Shown: piece by piece, positions 17,311-26,907 of the stretch
Layout: each line of letters opens with the position of its first letter
Numbering within the stretch: position 1 is the stretch's first letter
From: Robertmurraya dakarensis
GTDB lineage: Bacteria; Bacillota; Bacilli; Bacillales; Cytobacillaceae
DNA length: 64,000 nucleotides
NCBI RefSeq assembly: GCF_900156875.1
Contig: NZ_LT707409.1
Span: 10,923 to 74,922 of the forward strand
Reading direction: 5' to 3'
The notes under the pieces: generated by a model
The model's input: the letters and a program-made list of their open reading frames with translations, nothing else
Databases searched by the model: none
What the model was told of the DNA's origin: nothing
Made by a program: the position numbers and the translations under genes

Positions 17311-18978
17311 ATGGGCCCCAAAAAAGTGATTAAGGCTCACAGAGGCACAGCGCTACACACTAAAGGCTGGATTCAGGAAGCTGCCCTCCGAATGTTAATG
17401 AATAATCTGGATCCGGAGGTAGCTGAACATCCAGAGAAGCTTGTGGTATATGGAGGAATCGGAAAAGCGGCCAGAAATTGGGAATGTTATGAGGCGATTG
17501 TTACTTCTCTCAAAAATTTGGAAAATGACGAGACGCTGCTGATTCAATCAGGAAAGCCTGTTGCTGTTTTTAAAACCCATAGTGATGCTCCAAGGGTGCT
17601 TCTAGCCAATTCGAACCTAGTGCCTGCTTGGGCAAATTGGGATCATTTTCATGAGTTAGATCAAAAAGGTCTGATCATGTTCGGTCAAATGACGGCAGGA
17701 AGCTGGATTTACATCGGCAGTCAAGGGATTGTTCAAGGGACCTATGAAACGTTCGCCGAAGCGGCACGGCAGCATTTTGGCGGTAGCTTGAAGGGGACTA
17801 TTACAGTTTCAGCCGGACTTGGCGGGATGGGCGGGGCGCAGCCTTTAGCTGTCACTATGAACGATGGTGTTTTTATTGGAATTGAAGTTGACGCTTCGAG
17901 GATTGAAAAACGAAAACGTACTCGTTATTGCGATTTGTTAGTGGATTCCGTTCCGGACGCACTAAATCTCGCACTAGAAGCAAAAAAACAGGGGCGCCGT
18001 CTTTCAATCGGGCTGGTTGGCAATGCGGCAGAGGTGCTGCCGGAAATGCTGAGGCTAGGATTCATACCTGACATCATCACCGATCAAACATCTGCGCATG
18101 ACCCGTTAAATGGATATTTGCCGATTGGAATGAATTTAGATCAAGGCGAGCAGATGCGAAATTCGGATCCGGCAGCGTATATCAAAAAAGCAAAAGAAAG
18201 CATTGCGCTTCATGTGAAGGCGATTTTAGAAATGAAAGAAAAGGGCGCGATTGCCTTTGATTACGGAAACAATATCCGCCAAGTAGCTTTTGACGAAGGA
18301 GTGAAAAATGCTTTTGACTATCCAGGTTTTGTACCAGCCTATATTCGGCCGCAATTTTGCGAAGGAAAAGGTCCCTTCCGCTGGGCTGCTTTATCAGGAG
18401 ATCCTAAAGATATTCATAAGCTGGATGAAGTGCTTTTAAGAGAATTTGCCGACAATGAGGGTCTGTGCAAATGGATTATGATGGCGCGGGATAAGATTGA
18501 GTTTCAAGGACTGCCTGCGAGAATTTGCTGGCTCGGTTATGGGGAAAGAGCCAGATTCGGAGCGATGATTAACAAACTGGTTGCCTCCGGAGAAATTTCA
18601 GCACCGATTGTAATTGGCCGTGACCATTTGGATGCCGGGTCTGTTGCCTCTCCGAATCGTGAGACAGAAGGGATGAAGGATGGCAGTGATGCGATTGCTG
18701 ATTGGCCGCTATTAAATGCGATGCTGAATACAGCTGCTGGTGCGAGCTGGGTATCACTTCACCATGGCGGGGGTGTCGGCATGGGATATTCGATGCATGC
18801 CGGGATGGTGGTGGTAGCGGATGGAACGAAAGAAGCAGAAAGGCGGTTGGAACGAGTGTTGACAACAGACCCAGGGCTGGGTGTCGTTCGCCATGCTGAT
18901 GCAGGCTATGACAAAGCAATCAAAACAGCGAGGACTAAAGGGATTTCTATGCCGATGCTGGATGGAGGGGGAGACTAA
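17311..18978 (+). CDS. hutU: Urocanate hydratase
   Basis: Second step: urocanate to 4-imidazolone-5-propionate with tightly bound NAD+. The 555 residues match the family length. Diagnostic stretches include [51 protein letters not shown] and [18 protein letters not shown]. It starts directly after the hutH stop and runs directly into hutI, a tightly packed operon. Confidence 0.97.
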   Translation: MGPKKVIKAHRGTALHTKGWIQEAALRMLMNNLDPEVAEHPEKLVVYGGIGKAARNWECYEAIVTSLKNLENDETLLIQSGKPVAVFKTHSDAPRVLLANSNLVPAWANWDHFHELDQKGLIMFGQMTAGSWIYIGSQGIVQGTYETFAEAARQHFGGSLKGTITVSAGLGGMGGAQPLAVTMNDGVFIGIEVDASRIEKRKRTRYCDLLVDSVPDALNLALEAKKQGRRLSIGLVGNAAEVLPEMLRLGFIPDIITDQTSAHDPLNGYLPIGMNLDQGEQMRNSDPAAYIKKAKESIALHVKAILEMKEKGAIAFDYGNNIRQVAFDEGVKNAFDYPGFVPAYIRPQFCEGKGPFRWAALSGDPKDIHKLDEVLLREFADNEGLCKWIMMARDKIEFQGLPARICWLGYGERARFGAMINKLVASGEISAPIVIGRDHLDAGSVASPNRETEGMKDGSDAIADWPLLNAMLNTAAGASWVSLHHGGGVGMGYSMHAGMVVVADGTKEAERRLERVLTTDPGLGVVRHADAGYDKAIKTARTKGISMPMLDGGGD

Positions 18979-20274
18979 ATGGCTCTTTATGTGAAAAATG
19001 CTTCGCAAGTAATTACAGTTGCTGGAGCAAGTGACAAACCGAAAAAAGGGGCCGAGATGGAGGAGATTGGCGTCATCGAAAACGGTTCTGTTATTTGCAA
19101 GGAAGGTGGTATCGTTTTTGTTGGCAGTGACAAAGACGCACAGAAATTTTTGAAGGCATTGGACGAAGAAATTGAAACGATTGATGCTGCTGGAAAAATT
19201 GTCACTCCTGGTCTCATTGATCCTCATACTCATATTGTTTTTGCAGGTTCGAGGGAGCATGAACTGGAAATGCGTCTGCAAGGGGCGACATATATGGAGA
19301 TTTATCAGAAAGGAGGGGGCATTCATTTTACAACGAAGAAGACACAAGAAGCCTCCGAAGAAAGGTTATTACTGGAAACCAGGCAGCGTCTTAATCGTTT
19401 TTTGCAATATGGGGTGACAACCGTTGAAGCGAAGAGCGGTTATGGGTTGGATCTTAGGCATGAGTTAAAGCAGCTTGAGGTTGCTAAAAAACTGCAAGAG
19501 ACTCATCCTGTCGACCTCGTTTCCACCTTTATGGGCGCACACGCTATCCCTAGCAAATATCAAGAAAACTCCGATGAGTATGTTCGATTGGTAATCGAGG
19601 AAATGATCCCGGTTGTTGCTGAAAGAGGGCTTGCAGATTTTTGTGATGTGTTTTGTGAAGAGGGAGTATTCACGATAGAACAATCGAGACGAATTTTAGA
19701 AGCAGGGATAAAAGCGGGTTTGAAGCCGAAGATTCATGCTGATGAAATTGTGTCGTTAGGAGGAGCTGAGCTTGCTGCAGAGGTTGGAGCAATTTCAGCA
19801 GATCATTTATTGAAAGCTTCACAGCGGGGAATTGAAGAGTTAGCCAAGAAAGGCGTAATCGCCGTCTTACTGCCCGGTACGGCCTTTTTTCTTATGGAAA
19901 AACCAGCAGATGCCCGAAAGATGATTGAAAGCGGGGTTCCCGTTGCTCTGTCCACAGACCGGAATCCGGGTTCATCACCTACTGAATCTTTGCCTTTTAT
20001 TATGAACCTAGCATGTTTGACGATGAAAATGACTCCTGCAGAAGTGCTGTCTGCATGTACGATTAATGCTGCGCATGCGATTGATAAAGCTAGCGAAATC
20101 GGCAGTCTTGAAAAAGGGAAAAAAGCCGATTTGGTCATCTTTGATGCTCCTAATTATCAATTCCTTCAATACAACTATGCTGTTAATCTCGTTAATACGG
20201 TTATTAAGAATGGAAAAGTTGTCGTGAAAGAAGGGATGGTACTAGATGAAGTTATTGCCCCGGGTGGATCCTAA
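18979..20274 (+). CDS. hutI: Imidazolonepropionase
   Basis: Third step: hydrolyses imidazolonepropionate to N-formimidoyl-L-glutamate. A 431-residue amidohydrolase-superfamily enzyme with the metal pair H83/H85 in DPHTHIVFAG, KSGYGLDL, FMGAHAIPSKY, IHADEI and STDRNPGSSPTESLPF. Its ATG follows the hutU stop immediately with GGAGGGGGA in front. The end overlaps the next gene by 29 bases, so the M20 gene downstream belongs to the same operon. Confidence 0.97.
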   Translation: MALYVKNASQVITVAGASDKPKKGAEMEEIGVIENGSVICKEGGIVFVGSDKDAQKFLKALDEEIETIDAAGKIVTPGLIDPHTHIVFAGSREHELEMRLQGATYMEIYQKGGGIHFTTKKTQEASEERLLLETRQRLNRFLQYGVTTVEAKSGYGLDLRHELKQLEVAKKLQETHPVDLVSTFMGAHAIPSKYQENSDEYVRLVIEEMIPVVAERGLADFCDVFCEEGVFTIEQSRRILEAGIKAGLKPKIHADEIVSLGGAELAAEVGAISADHLLKASQRGIEELAKKGVIAVLLPGTAFFLMEKPADARKMIESGVPVALSTDRNPGSSPTESLPFIMNLACLTMKMTPAEVLSACTINAAHAIDKASEIGSLEKGKKADLVIFDAPNYQFLQYNYAVNLVNTVIKNGKVVVKEGMVLDEVIAPGGS

Positions 20275-21508
20275 GAGAATTCAACAGAGGTTAGAAGAAC
20301 TTGGAAGATATGGACGGAATGAACAAGGCGGAATAGATCGAACGACCTTTACGAAGGCGGAGCTTGCGGCGAGATACTGGCTTAGGCATGAGCTGGTGGC
20401 ACTCCATTTAGATGTCCGTATCGACGAAGCAGCGAATATATGGGCTCGAAGGAAAGGAAGGGACGAAAGCTTGCCTGTGATTGCGTTTGGATCGCATCTT
20501 GATTCTGTTCCAAACGGAGGAATGTATGATGGAGCCCTAGGTGTGGTACTTGCGCTTGAAGTGATGACCGTTTTGCAGGAGAGAGGTATTCAGACGGTTC
20601 ATCCTTTGGAGCTGGTTTCGTTCAGTGCAGAAGAACCGAATCCGTTTGGGTTATCCACCTTTGGCAGCAGAGCTGTTTCTGGAAAGCTAAAAAAGAAAGA
20701 TATTTTGAGTGTAACAGATTCCTCGGGAAGAAGATTAATGGATGCTTTGAAGGAAGCGGGAGGAGATCCGCAGAGGTTTGAAGATGCTGTAAGAAAGCAC
20801 GATGATTTTTCTGCTTTTCTCGAAGTTCATATTGAGCAGGGTAAACGGTTATTAGAATACGAGATTCCTGTGGGCGTTGTGACGGGGATAGCGGGGATTT
20901 ACCGAGAGGAAGTAAGAATCAGCGGGGAAGCAAACCATGCTGGGACTACTGCCATGCATGACCGTCGGGATGCGTTGTTGACTGCAGCAGAATGCATTTT
21001 GGCATTTGAACATGTGATTAAGAATTATTTGGATCAAGACGTTGCAGGCACGGTCGGACAGTTCGCTGTTAAACCGAATGCGACCAATATTATTCCTGGT
21101 GAAGTAATATTTTCAGTGGATTTAAGGTCGCAGAATAGGAAGGTCATCGATGAGATATTGTTAGTTTGGGAGATCCGAATGAAAGAGATTTTACGATCCC
21201 GGTCAGCGGTTGTTCATAGGCGTGTTATTCTGGATCAATTCCCTGTTGGGATGTGTAAAGAATTGATTGAGATTTGTGAAGAAACCTCAGGAATTCTAGG
21301 TTACCCATCTCTTTTATTAGGGAGCATGGCAGGCCATGATGCTGCGCATATGGCAACACTTACCCGTACATGCATGATTTTTGTACCGAGTATAGATGGG
21401 AAAAGCCACTGCCCGGAAGAAAAGAGCAGAATAGAAGATATTGAGAAGACAGGCAATGTGTTGTTGAATAGTATTTTAGCAATTGATGAAAGAGGCGGAG
21501 GTGTTTAA
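20246..21508 (+). CDS. M20 Zn-dependent hydrolase (AllC/AmaB-like); candidate N-formylglutamate deformylase
   Basis: A 420-residue member of the allantoate amidohydrolase/N-carbamoyl-L-amino acid hydrolase group: GSHLDSVPNGGMYDGALGV (H84, D86, D95), SFSAEEPNPFG (E129-E130), LEVHIEQGKRL, AGTTAMHDRRDAL, and a metal His in SMAGHDAAHMA. Enzymes of this group also act on N-formyl amino acids. Lying inside the hut operon, overlapping hutI and just before a HutF-like deaminase, it could release glutamate and formate from N-formylglutamate. This role is inferred; allantoate or a carbamoyl amino acid remain alternatives. No purine-catabolism genes are nearby. Confidence 0.85.
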   Translation: MKLLPRVDPKRIQQRLEELGRYGRNEQGGIDRTTFTKAELAARYWLRHELVALHLDVRIDEAANIWARRKGRDESLPVIAFGSHLDSVPNGGMYDGALGVVLALEVMTVLQERGIQTVHPLELVSFSAEEPNPFGLSTFGSRAVSGKLKKKDILSVTDSSGRRLMDALKEAGGDPQRFEDAVRKHDDFSAFLEVHIEQGKRLLEYEIPVGVVTGIAGIYREEVRISGEANHAGTTAMHDRRDALLTAAECILAFEHVIKNYLDQDVAGTVGQFAVKPNATNIIPGEVIFSVDLRSQNRKVIDEILLVWEIRMKEILRSRSAVVHRRVILDQFPVGMCKELIEICEETSGILGYPSLLLGSMAGHDAAHMATLTRTCMIFVPSIDGKSHCPEEKSRIEDIEKTGNVLLNSILAIDERGGGV

Positions 21509-22837
21509 GTGGGAACCGTAGTGGTTACTGATCAGATCTACACGAAAGGTGTTCTTCAGAAAGATTGCGCTTTTTATATGGAGAATGGAAAGATTATCGA
21601 GATTGGTACTTCTCGTGACGTTTTGCGGAAATATAGCGGTAAGCGAGTGGAAGAACTGAAAGGCAAGGCAGTAGTTCCTGGGACCGTAAATGCACATAAT
21701 CATTCTTTTCAAAGTTTACTCCGAGGAATGGCAGTTGATAGACCTTTTTTGGAGTGGCGTGATCTAGCATTATATAAATACACACCGCATTTGGATGAAG
21801 AAGCGATTTACACAGGAGCACTATTTGCATTTGGGGAGATGCTTAAATACGGTGTCACGACAGTGTGTGACTTTTTCTATGTTCATAATGGCAGTAATGC
21901 TTTTGATGAGGCTGTTATTCGTGCAGCGAAGGATTTGGGTATTCGGCTGGTTCTTGCGAGGACCATGTATGACTGGGAAGGGGCTCCAAAGGCTTATATT
22001 GAAAAAGTGGATGAAGCGGTAGAAAGGACGAGGGCTCTAGCTATTAAATATCAGGGAGATGATATGGTTGATATTCACCCAGCGCCGCATAGTCCTCATG
22101 CTGCCTCACCTGTAATGATTAAAGCGGGACATAAGCTGGCATGTGAATTGGATACGCCTTTCCATATCCATGTGGCTGAAGAAATGTTTGAGGTGGAAGA
22201 AACGTTAGAAAAGTTCGGACTGCATCCAGGAGATTATTTAGATTCCTTGGGGGTAGTAGATGATAGAATGATTGCGATTCACCTTGTTTGGCTGCAGCAA
22301 TCTGAAATAAGCATGCTTGGCCGAAAGGGGGCAACACTTGCCTATTGTCCATCAAGCAATATGTTTCTTGCTGATGGGATTACGAGAATTCCAGAATTGC
22401 TAAAGGCTGGAGTTCGGGTTGCGTTAGGCTCTGATGGTGCGTGCAGCAATAATCGGATCAGCGTATTTGAAGAAATGCGGATGTGTGCGTTATTACAGAA
22501 GGTGAGGACGTTGGATGGCACTAGTATTAACGCACAGAAAGTGTATGAAATGGGGACAAAAATGGGCGGAGAAATCCTTCGACTTCCTGTTGGGGAGCTA
22601 AAAGCAGGGATGGCAGCTGATTTTGTGACGTTGGATCTAGATGATCTCTCGCTGCTTCCAAAACCAGAACTGTTTGCGAATATCGTTTATTCCATGCAGC
22701 CGACGGCGATTCGGGATGTTTATGTGGCCGGTAAGCAGGTTGTAGTAAACGGAAAGCTGAAGAGTGTAAAGGAAGAGAAAATTGTTCAACTGGTGGATTC
22801 AGTTTCTAGGAAATGGGAAAATGTAGGAGAGTCATAA
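21509..22837 (+). CDS. Amidohydrolase-superfamily deaminase; candidate formimidoylglutamate deiminase (HutF-like)
   Basis: A 442-residue COG0402-type deaminase. Metal and catalytic residues: H63/H65 in NAHNHSFQSLLRG, H221 and E224 in FHIHVAEEM, H258 in AIHLVWLQ, and D309 in GSDGACSNN. The NAHNHSFQ start of the barrel resembles HutF, whereas GSDGACSNN is shared with triazine and 8-oxoguanine deaminases. Its location as fifth gene of the hut run suggests it converts formimidoylglutamate to N-formylglutamate plus ammonia. GTG start right after the previous stop, with GGAGGTG in front. Specificity is unproven. Confidence 0.82.
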   Translation: MGTVVVTDQIYTKGVLQKDCAFYMENGKIIEIGTSRDVLRKYSGKRVEELKGKAVVPGTVNAHNHSFQSLLRGMAVDRPFLEWRDLALYKYTPHLDEEAIYTGALFAFGEMLKYGVTTVCDFFYVHNGSNAFDEAVIRAAKDLGIRLVLARTMYDWEGAPKAYIEKVDEAVERTRALAIKYQGDDMVDIHPAPHSPHAASPVMIKAGHKLACELDTPFHIHVAEEMFEVEETLEKFGLHPGDYLDSLGVVDDRMIAIHLVWLQQSEISMLGRKGATLAYCPSSNMFLADGITRIPELLKAGVRVALGSDGACSNNRISVFEEMRMCALLQKVRTLDGTSINAQKVYEMGTKMGGEILRLPVGELKAGMAADFVTLDLDDLSLLPKPELFANIVYSMQPTAIRDVYVAGKQVVVNGKLKSVKEEKIVQLVDSVSRKWENVGES

Positions 22838-23081
22838 GGGCTGAACACCAGATCTTTTCTTTTTTTGGAAAAGAAGAAGATTATCGGGTAAGATTTTGAG
22901 GGGGACCTTAGGATTAGAGTTACCTCATAAAAGGTAGGTTTCATGAGACGCTCAAACCAAGAAAAGATTGGAACAAGAGCCCTTTAAAGGAAACTAGAGG
23001 CTGTCAAAATACCGAAACTTTCCAAATGGCATATCAACAAAAAATCACACCACCGTACTTAACAAGGGGGCACCATTTAAT

Positions 23082-23753
23082 ATGAAAACAGCACTTATCG
23101 CAGGAGCAAGTGGACTGGTAGGGAGCGAATTACTTCAGATCCTTTTGCAGGCAGAGGAATATGAAAAGGTATATGCACTCGTTAGACGTCCGCTTGGATT
23201 ACAGCATTCAAAATTGACTGAGGTGCTTTGTGACTTTGAACAGCTTGAAGGTGTTCAAGATTATTTTCAAGTACACGATGTATTTTGCTGTTTAGGAACG
23301 ACCATCAAGAAAGCAAAGACGAAAGAGGCCATGTATAAGGTGGACGTGGAATATCCTTTGGCTATCGCAAAGTTAGCCCAAGAAAAGGGAGCCCATCATT
23401 TTCTCTTAATCAGTTCAATGAATGCCAACCCACGTTCGAAAATTTGGTATCCCAAAATGAAAGGAGATCTCGAGGAAAAAATAAAGGAAATTCCTTATCA
23501 AGCCATCTCCATCTTCCGGCCTTCTCTCTTACTAGGGAACCGCGAAGAGTTCAGATTGGGTGAAAACGCAGCAGCTAAAATATTTCAAGGAATGTCGTTT
23601 ATTTTAAAAGACTCTTGGAAAAGCAAACTGGCTATTGAAGCAAAAAGTGTTGCCAAAGCAATGTGCCGGGTTGCCCAAATGGACAATAAAGGAGTTGCTG
23701 TTTATTCAGCAGCCTCAATAGAGGAGATAGCCCGCGCACCTCATCATAAATAG
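23082..23753 (+). CDS. NAD(P)-binding oxidoreductase of the atypical SDR family
   Basis: A 223-residue Rossmann protein: ALIAGASGLVGSELLQIL at the N-terminus binds NAD(P); FCCLGTTIKKAKTKEAMYKVD, FLLISSMNANP and FRPSLLLGNREE are typical of the HTATIP2/YbjT-like short-chain dehydrogenases. The YxxxK pair is replaced by YPKMKGDLEE. Substrate unknown. Monocistronic, 244 bases after the hut operon; that gap holds no gene or clear hairpin. Confidence 0.85.
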   Translation: MKTALIAGASGLVGSELLQILLQAEEYEKVYALVRRPLGLQHSKLTEVLCDFEQLEGVQDYFQVHDVFCCLGTTIKKAKTKEAMYKVDVEYPLAIAKLAQEKGAHHFLLISSMNANPRSKIWYPKMKGDLEEKIKEIPYQAISIFRPSLLLGNREEFRLGENAAAKIFQGMSFILKDSWKSKLAIEAKSVAKAMCRVAQMDNKGVAVYSAASIEEIARAPHHK

Positions 23754-23822
23754 CTTCCAAAGCGTGGAGCATCTCCCTTTTATTTCACAATTGCAGGTTA
23801 ATAGATTACGATAAAACCTCTC

Positions 23823-24224
23823 ATGGTGGTGTTGAAATTGACGAAGGTACTTCTAACAATATCTAGGTTGTTTTTGGGATTAGTGTTCCTTGGGGCAGGG
23901 GTGAACGGTTATTTCGTTATATTTCAGCTTGACCCATTCATTGCCACTAGTCCTGAAGCGATGGCATTATTTCAATTTTCCTATCTACTAGTTATTGAAA
24001 AAACACTAGAGATCCTTTGCGGTCTTTTGTTATTGAGTAATCGTTATGTTCCGTTGAGTTTGGCGGTATTGTCACCAATTATTGTTAATATTTTGTTACT
24101 TCATTTATTTTTAGATCATTCTTTGCTTCTTTTGGCTTTATTACTTTTTGTCTCATACTGTTATTTGTTCTATCACTATAGAAATAATTTTAAAAGGATA
24201 TTTGAGAAAAATCCCATCGAATAA
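23823..24224 (+). CDS. Small DoxX-like membrane protein
   Basis: About 133 residues with four hydrophobic helices (about 9-28, 43-66, 72-94, 97-117) and a basic tail. The pattern RLFLGLVFLGAGVNGY followed by an EKTLEILCGLLLL segment resembles DoxX/YphA-type proteins. The start is uncertain: ATG 23823, or TTG 23838 behind GGTGGTG. A hairpin (ATCCCATCGA and complement, about 24211-24234) overlaps the end and may act as terminator. Confidence 0.72.
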   Translation: MVVLKLTKVLLTISRLFLGLVFLGAGVNGYFVIFQLDPFIATSPEAMALFQFSYLLVIEKTLEILCGLLLLSNRYVPLSLAVLSPIIVNILLLHLFLDHSLLLLALLLFVSYCYLFYHYRNNFKRIFEKNPIE

Positions 24225-24294
24225 TCGATGGGATGCTGTTTGAGAAAGGCAGTCTGAGTTCGTGACGTCATAAACGAAAGCACGCCGAATCCCT

Positions 24295-24645
24295 TTATTT
24301 TACGTGATAACCTCTTTCGCCATAAGGATGAAGCTCATCCAACCACTTTTCTTCGAGCTGCACTAATGCTTCTTTTTCGTTAAAATACGGATCATCACTC
24401 TTTTTCAATTTTTCTAGTATCTCAAACGTGAAAGCATCCTTGCCAAATTGCTTCCATTCTTTTTGTAATTCTTTATTAGTCGTATATCCGCCATTTTCCA
24501 GCATGAACTTAATTCCGTTTAAAGTCTTAAAGTTTTTGGTGCTTCCGATTAATATTTTATTATTCTTATTGTTTTTTATTTGATAGATCCCGGCATCAAC
24601 AGCAGTCTCTTTATACTGTTGTTTTAATTCTTTCTTCCGATCCAT
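24295..24645 (-). CDS. GIY-YIG-type nuclease-fold protein
   Basis: A 116-residue protein with the degenerate motif pair AGIYQIKNN and ILIGSTKNF, a conserved Glu near the end (LEEKWLDELHPYGERGYHV) and a basic surface, as in small GIY-YIG proteins of Bacillus. The ATG at 24645 with AGAAGGTG eight bases upstream is preferred to a start 17 codons earlier that would overlap the preceding stop. It follows the DUF2087 gene by 22 bases on the same strand, a pairing that suggests a joint role. Nuclease activity is not proven. Confidence 0.8.
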   Translation of the reverse strand: MDRKKELKQQYKETAVDAGIYQIKNNKNNKILIGSTKNFKTLNGIKFMLENGGYTTNKELQKEWKQFGKDAFTFEILEKLKKSDDPYFNEKEALVQLEEKWLDELHPYGERGYHVK

Positions 24646-24667
24646 TTTATTCACCTTCTGCTTCTTC

Positions 24668-25414
24668 TTATTTTTTAACCCAGTATTTGCTGCCATCTGG
24701 TTTGCGGTCTAGAAATCCATAATCAATTAAATATCTTCGAAGGATGACATAATCCTCATAAAAGCCCTTCAACACTTTATTTAATTCCTTTTCATCATAC
24801 ATATGGTCAGGTTTAAGTTTTTGGGAAATTTTCCGAATGACAATAAGCCTCTGTTTTTCCTTTGATGGAAAGTTACTTAAGGTGCCTTCCGGGAAGTATT
24901 TCTTCAGTATTTTTTCCTGCTCATCTTGAGTAATATTGTATCGGTCGTCAACCATTGTCGCTGTTTGATGGACAGGCATAAAGGCAGGGGCAAATTCGTC
25001 TTTTTCTTTTAAAAGTTCCATCAGGGTCAAAAAGATCCTCGCCTGCCGTTCCTTTTCTTTTAAAACAAAACGATGATGGCGGATGGTAGAGGTACTGCCA
25101 ATATCTAGTTCTACTTGAATGTCTTTGTCGCTTTTGCCCTGATAGAAAAGCTGTAATAAACTTTTTTGGTGAGAGGTAAGGCCTGTAAGTTTCTTGTCCA
25201 TTGCCAATAAATAATCGAAAACAGATTCGTGTGTACTTTCAATATGAACACGAATAAATCTTTCTGCTTCGTAAAGTCTGTTTTCAAAAGGGTAAACAAT
25301 TCCCTTTTCAGCCTTCTCTCCGCATAGCAGGCAAGTATAGGCATCTTTTTCCTCGGTGTATCCCCGCTTCATATCTTCGAGGGAAGCTTGCCAATAAACA
25401 TTTGAATTTTCCAT
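24668..25414 (-). CDS. DUF2087 transcriptional regulator-like protein
   Basis: A 248-residue protein: an N-terminal zinc-finger-like segment (CLLCGEKAEKG with histidines near HIESTHE), a LuxR-like helix-turn-helix (LTSHQKSLLQLFYQGKSDKD and on to IRHHRF) and a C-terminal DUF2087 domain (EKILKKYFPEG to DYGFLDRKPDGSKYW). DUF2087 is a winged-helix-like domain of unknown ligand. It probably regulates itself and the GIY-YIG gene downstream. Confidence 0.82.
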   Translation of the reverse strand: MENSNVYWQASLEDMKRGYTEEKDAYTCLLCGEKAEKGIVYPFENRLYEAERFIRVHIESTHESVFDYLLAMDKKLTGLTSHQKSLLQLFYQGKSDKDIQVELDIGSTSTIRHHRFVLKEKERQARIFLTLMELLKEKDEFAPAFMPVHQTATMVDDRYNITQDEQEKILKKYFPEGTLSNFPSKEKQRLIVIRKISQKLKPDHMYDEKELNKVLKGFYEDYVILRRYLIDYGFLDRKPDGSKYWVKK

Positions 25415-25460
25415 TTGAGACTGCTCACTTTCTTAGTTTATTAATTTGTTTATCATATAA

Positions 25461-25483
25461 CAAACATTTTATTATATTGTTTG
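25461..25483. promoter_or_regulatory. Possible operator upstream of the DUF2087 gene
   Basis: Inverted repeat CAAACA (25461-25466) and TGTTTG (25478-25483), 11 bases apart, in the AT-rich leader of the DUF2087 gene; another CAAACATTTT lies at 25492. Its size suits a dimeric regulator. No binding evidence. Confidence 0.35.
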
Positions 25484-25575
25484 GTTATTATCAAACATTT
25501 TTTAATGATGTTTAGTTTTGAGAGATATAAAAAATACCACTCTCTGTAAGAGAAATGGTATCTTTAAAAGAAAAA

Positions 25576-26589
25576 TTAATTGTTCTTAGCTAGATTTTCT
25601 CGATCATCAGCTAATGGAGGCTGTTCTAACCAACCGTGTTTGATTAACAGCTGAGCACCATCCTCTACGTATAAGCCAACTTCTGCCATCATACTTGTGT
25701 ATTTCAAAGCGAGGTCTCTCCTTTGGGAGACAGACACAGCTGCTCCGTAATATCCTATTGCTGCAGAAATCAGTATCACAATATGATTTAACATTAATCT
25801 TTCGGAAAAAGGGGGGATGGTAGAGCTCGTTACTTCTGATACCCATGACGCTGGGGATGCCAATTCATCCTTTGTTAGAACGGAACTTAGAGCACCAAAA
25901 TGGTTTTCACAAATTTTTTTTCCTCTTTGAAAATATTTTTGAATTTCTTTTGTTTGAGAGACTTGCGCAAATCCAATTTCTAACACAACTTTTACGATCA
26001 CCTTGACCATATTGAAACTCAGGCCGCTGATTTCGATAGCGTTCAATGGTCGTTTTTTTCCAAACCAGCCAGTTAAGTAGTTTTGATTATCTACAAATTG
26101 AACTCCCGTTGGGGTATTTATCCTAGGGGGCTTGCTGAAAATGCCTTTGTTTAGCATGACACGGGCAGTTCGTTTGTATAGTTCCATTGTTTCTTTATTA
26201 CATTGGCTAAAGTAGTCTATTTGGTCTTCCCGGCTTGATGTAGCGACAGCTCCAGCGTAACCTGTTAATCCGAGTAAGGTCATCACATGCATATAAATGA
26301 TCATGAATGTATCTGTGAATAATGGCGGGGCATTAAGGTTAACGTCTTCTTCGAGTGAGAACCCTTTAGGAATAGGAAAATTCTCTTTATTGAATAAGTC
26401 TGTAATTTTTTCAATATGTGACTTTGCAGTTGTGTTTGCAAACATTAAGACTTCCTTAATGTCTTCATCCTTTGTGTGTTCAATCGTGTGGGAAAGGATA
26501 CAAATCGATATTGAATCATTCATATACTGACTCCAAAGATTTGCTATCTCCGACGAAGTAAGTTCAACGTTATGACTAAATTCTGGCAT
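25576..26589 (-). CDS. DUF3231-family protein (two tandem domains)
   Basis: A 337-residue protein of two roughly 165-residue DUF3231 repeats; compare LTSSEIANLWSQYMNDSISI in the first with FSERLMLNHIVILISAAIG in the second, and IKHGWLEQPP at the end with LNKGIFSKPP at the middle. These ferritin-like four-helix proteins are common in spore formers and some are spore-associated. The ATG 26589 with GGAGG seven bases ahead is chosen over one ten codons upstream. Role unknown. Confidence 0.85.
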   Translation of the reverse strand: MPEFSHNVELTSSEIANLWSQYMNDSISICILSHTIEHTKDEDIKEVLMFANTTAKSHIEKITDLFNKENFPIPKGFSLEEDVNLNAPPLFTDTFMIIYMHVMTLLGLTGYAGAVATSSREDQIDYFSQCNKETMELYKRTARVMLNKGIFSKPPRINTPTGVQFVDNQNYLTGWFGKKRPLNAIEISGLSFNMVKVIVKVVLEIGFAQVSQTKEIQKYFQRGKKICENHFGALSSVLTKDELASPASWVSEVTSSTIPPFSERLMLNHIVILISAAIGYYGAAVSVSQRRDLALKYTSMMAEVGLYVEDGAQLLIKHGWLEQPPLADDRENLAKNN

Positions 26590-26907
26590 GACACATCCTC
26601 CAAGAAAAATATTAACCAATAGGTGTAACTCAGAATGTAAACAAATTCCAACTTTTTATAGTGTTATTATTTAAAGGATGAGTGATAATTATGCCTGTTA
26701 ATTGGAAGAGTTTAGAATTGGATAGGGGATGAAGCATGTTATTTTTTATGAAAAATTTTTTGTTACCGTGCTTTCTTAGGTTATATTTTCTGAAATATTC
26801 GAGAACTTTAAAGTGGATGATCTGCTAAGTTAGGTGATAACATGGAAGCAATATATTACGGTGCATTAAATCTATTAATATATGAATCTATAGGGGGAGG
26901 ATATGTT
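26590..26907. other. 318-base divergent intergenic region
   Basis: AT-rich spacer between the divergent DUF3231 and phosphatase genes. It must hold both promoters, but no convincing -35/-10 pair or palindrome stood out. A possible 30-codon frame at 26736 is not credible on its own. Confidence 0.5.

Noticed and set aside
18569-19347. Minus-strand frames across hutU and hutI
   Set aside because: Antisense shadows of strongly conserved hut genes, with unnatural composition.
26736-26828. 30-codon frame in the gap before the phosphatase gene
   Set aside because: A loose AGGGGATGAAG site precedes it, but the protein is very short with no family or operon support.
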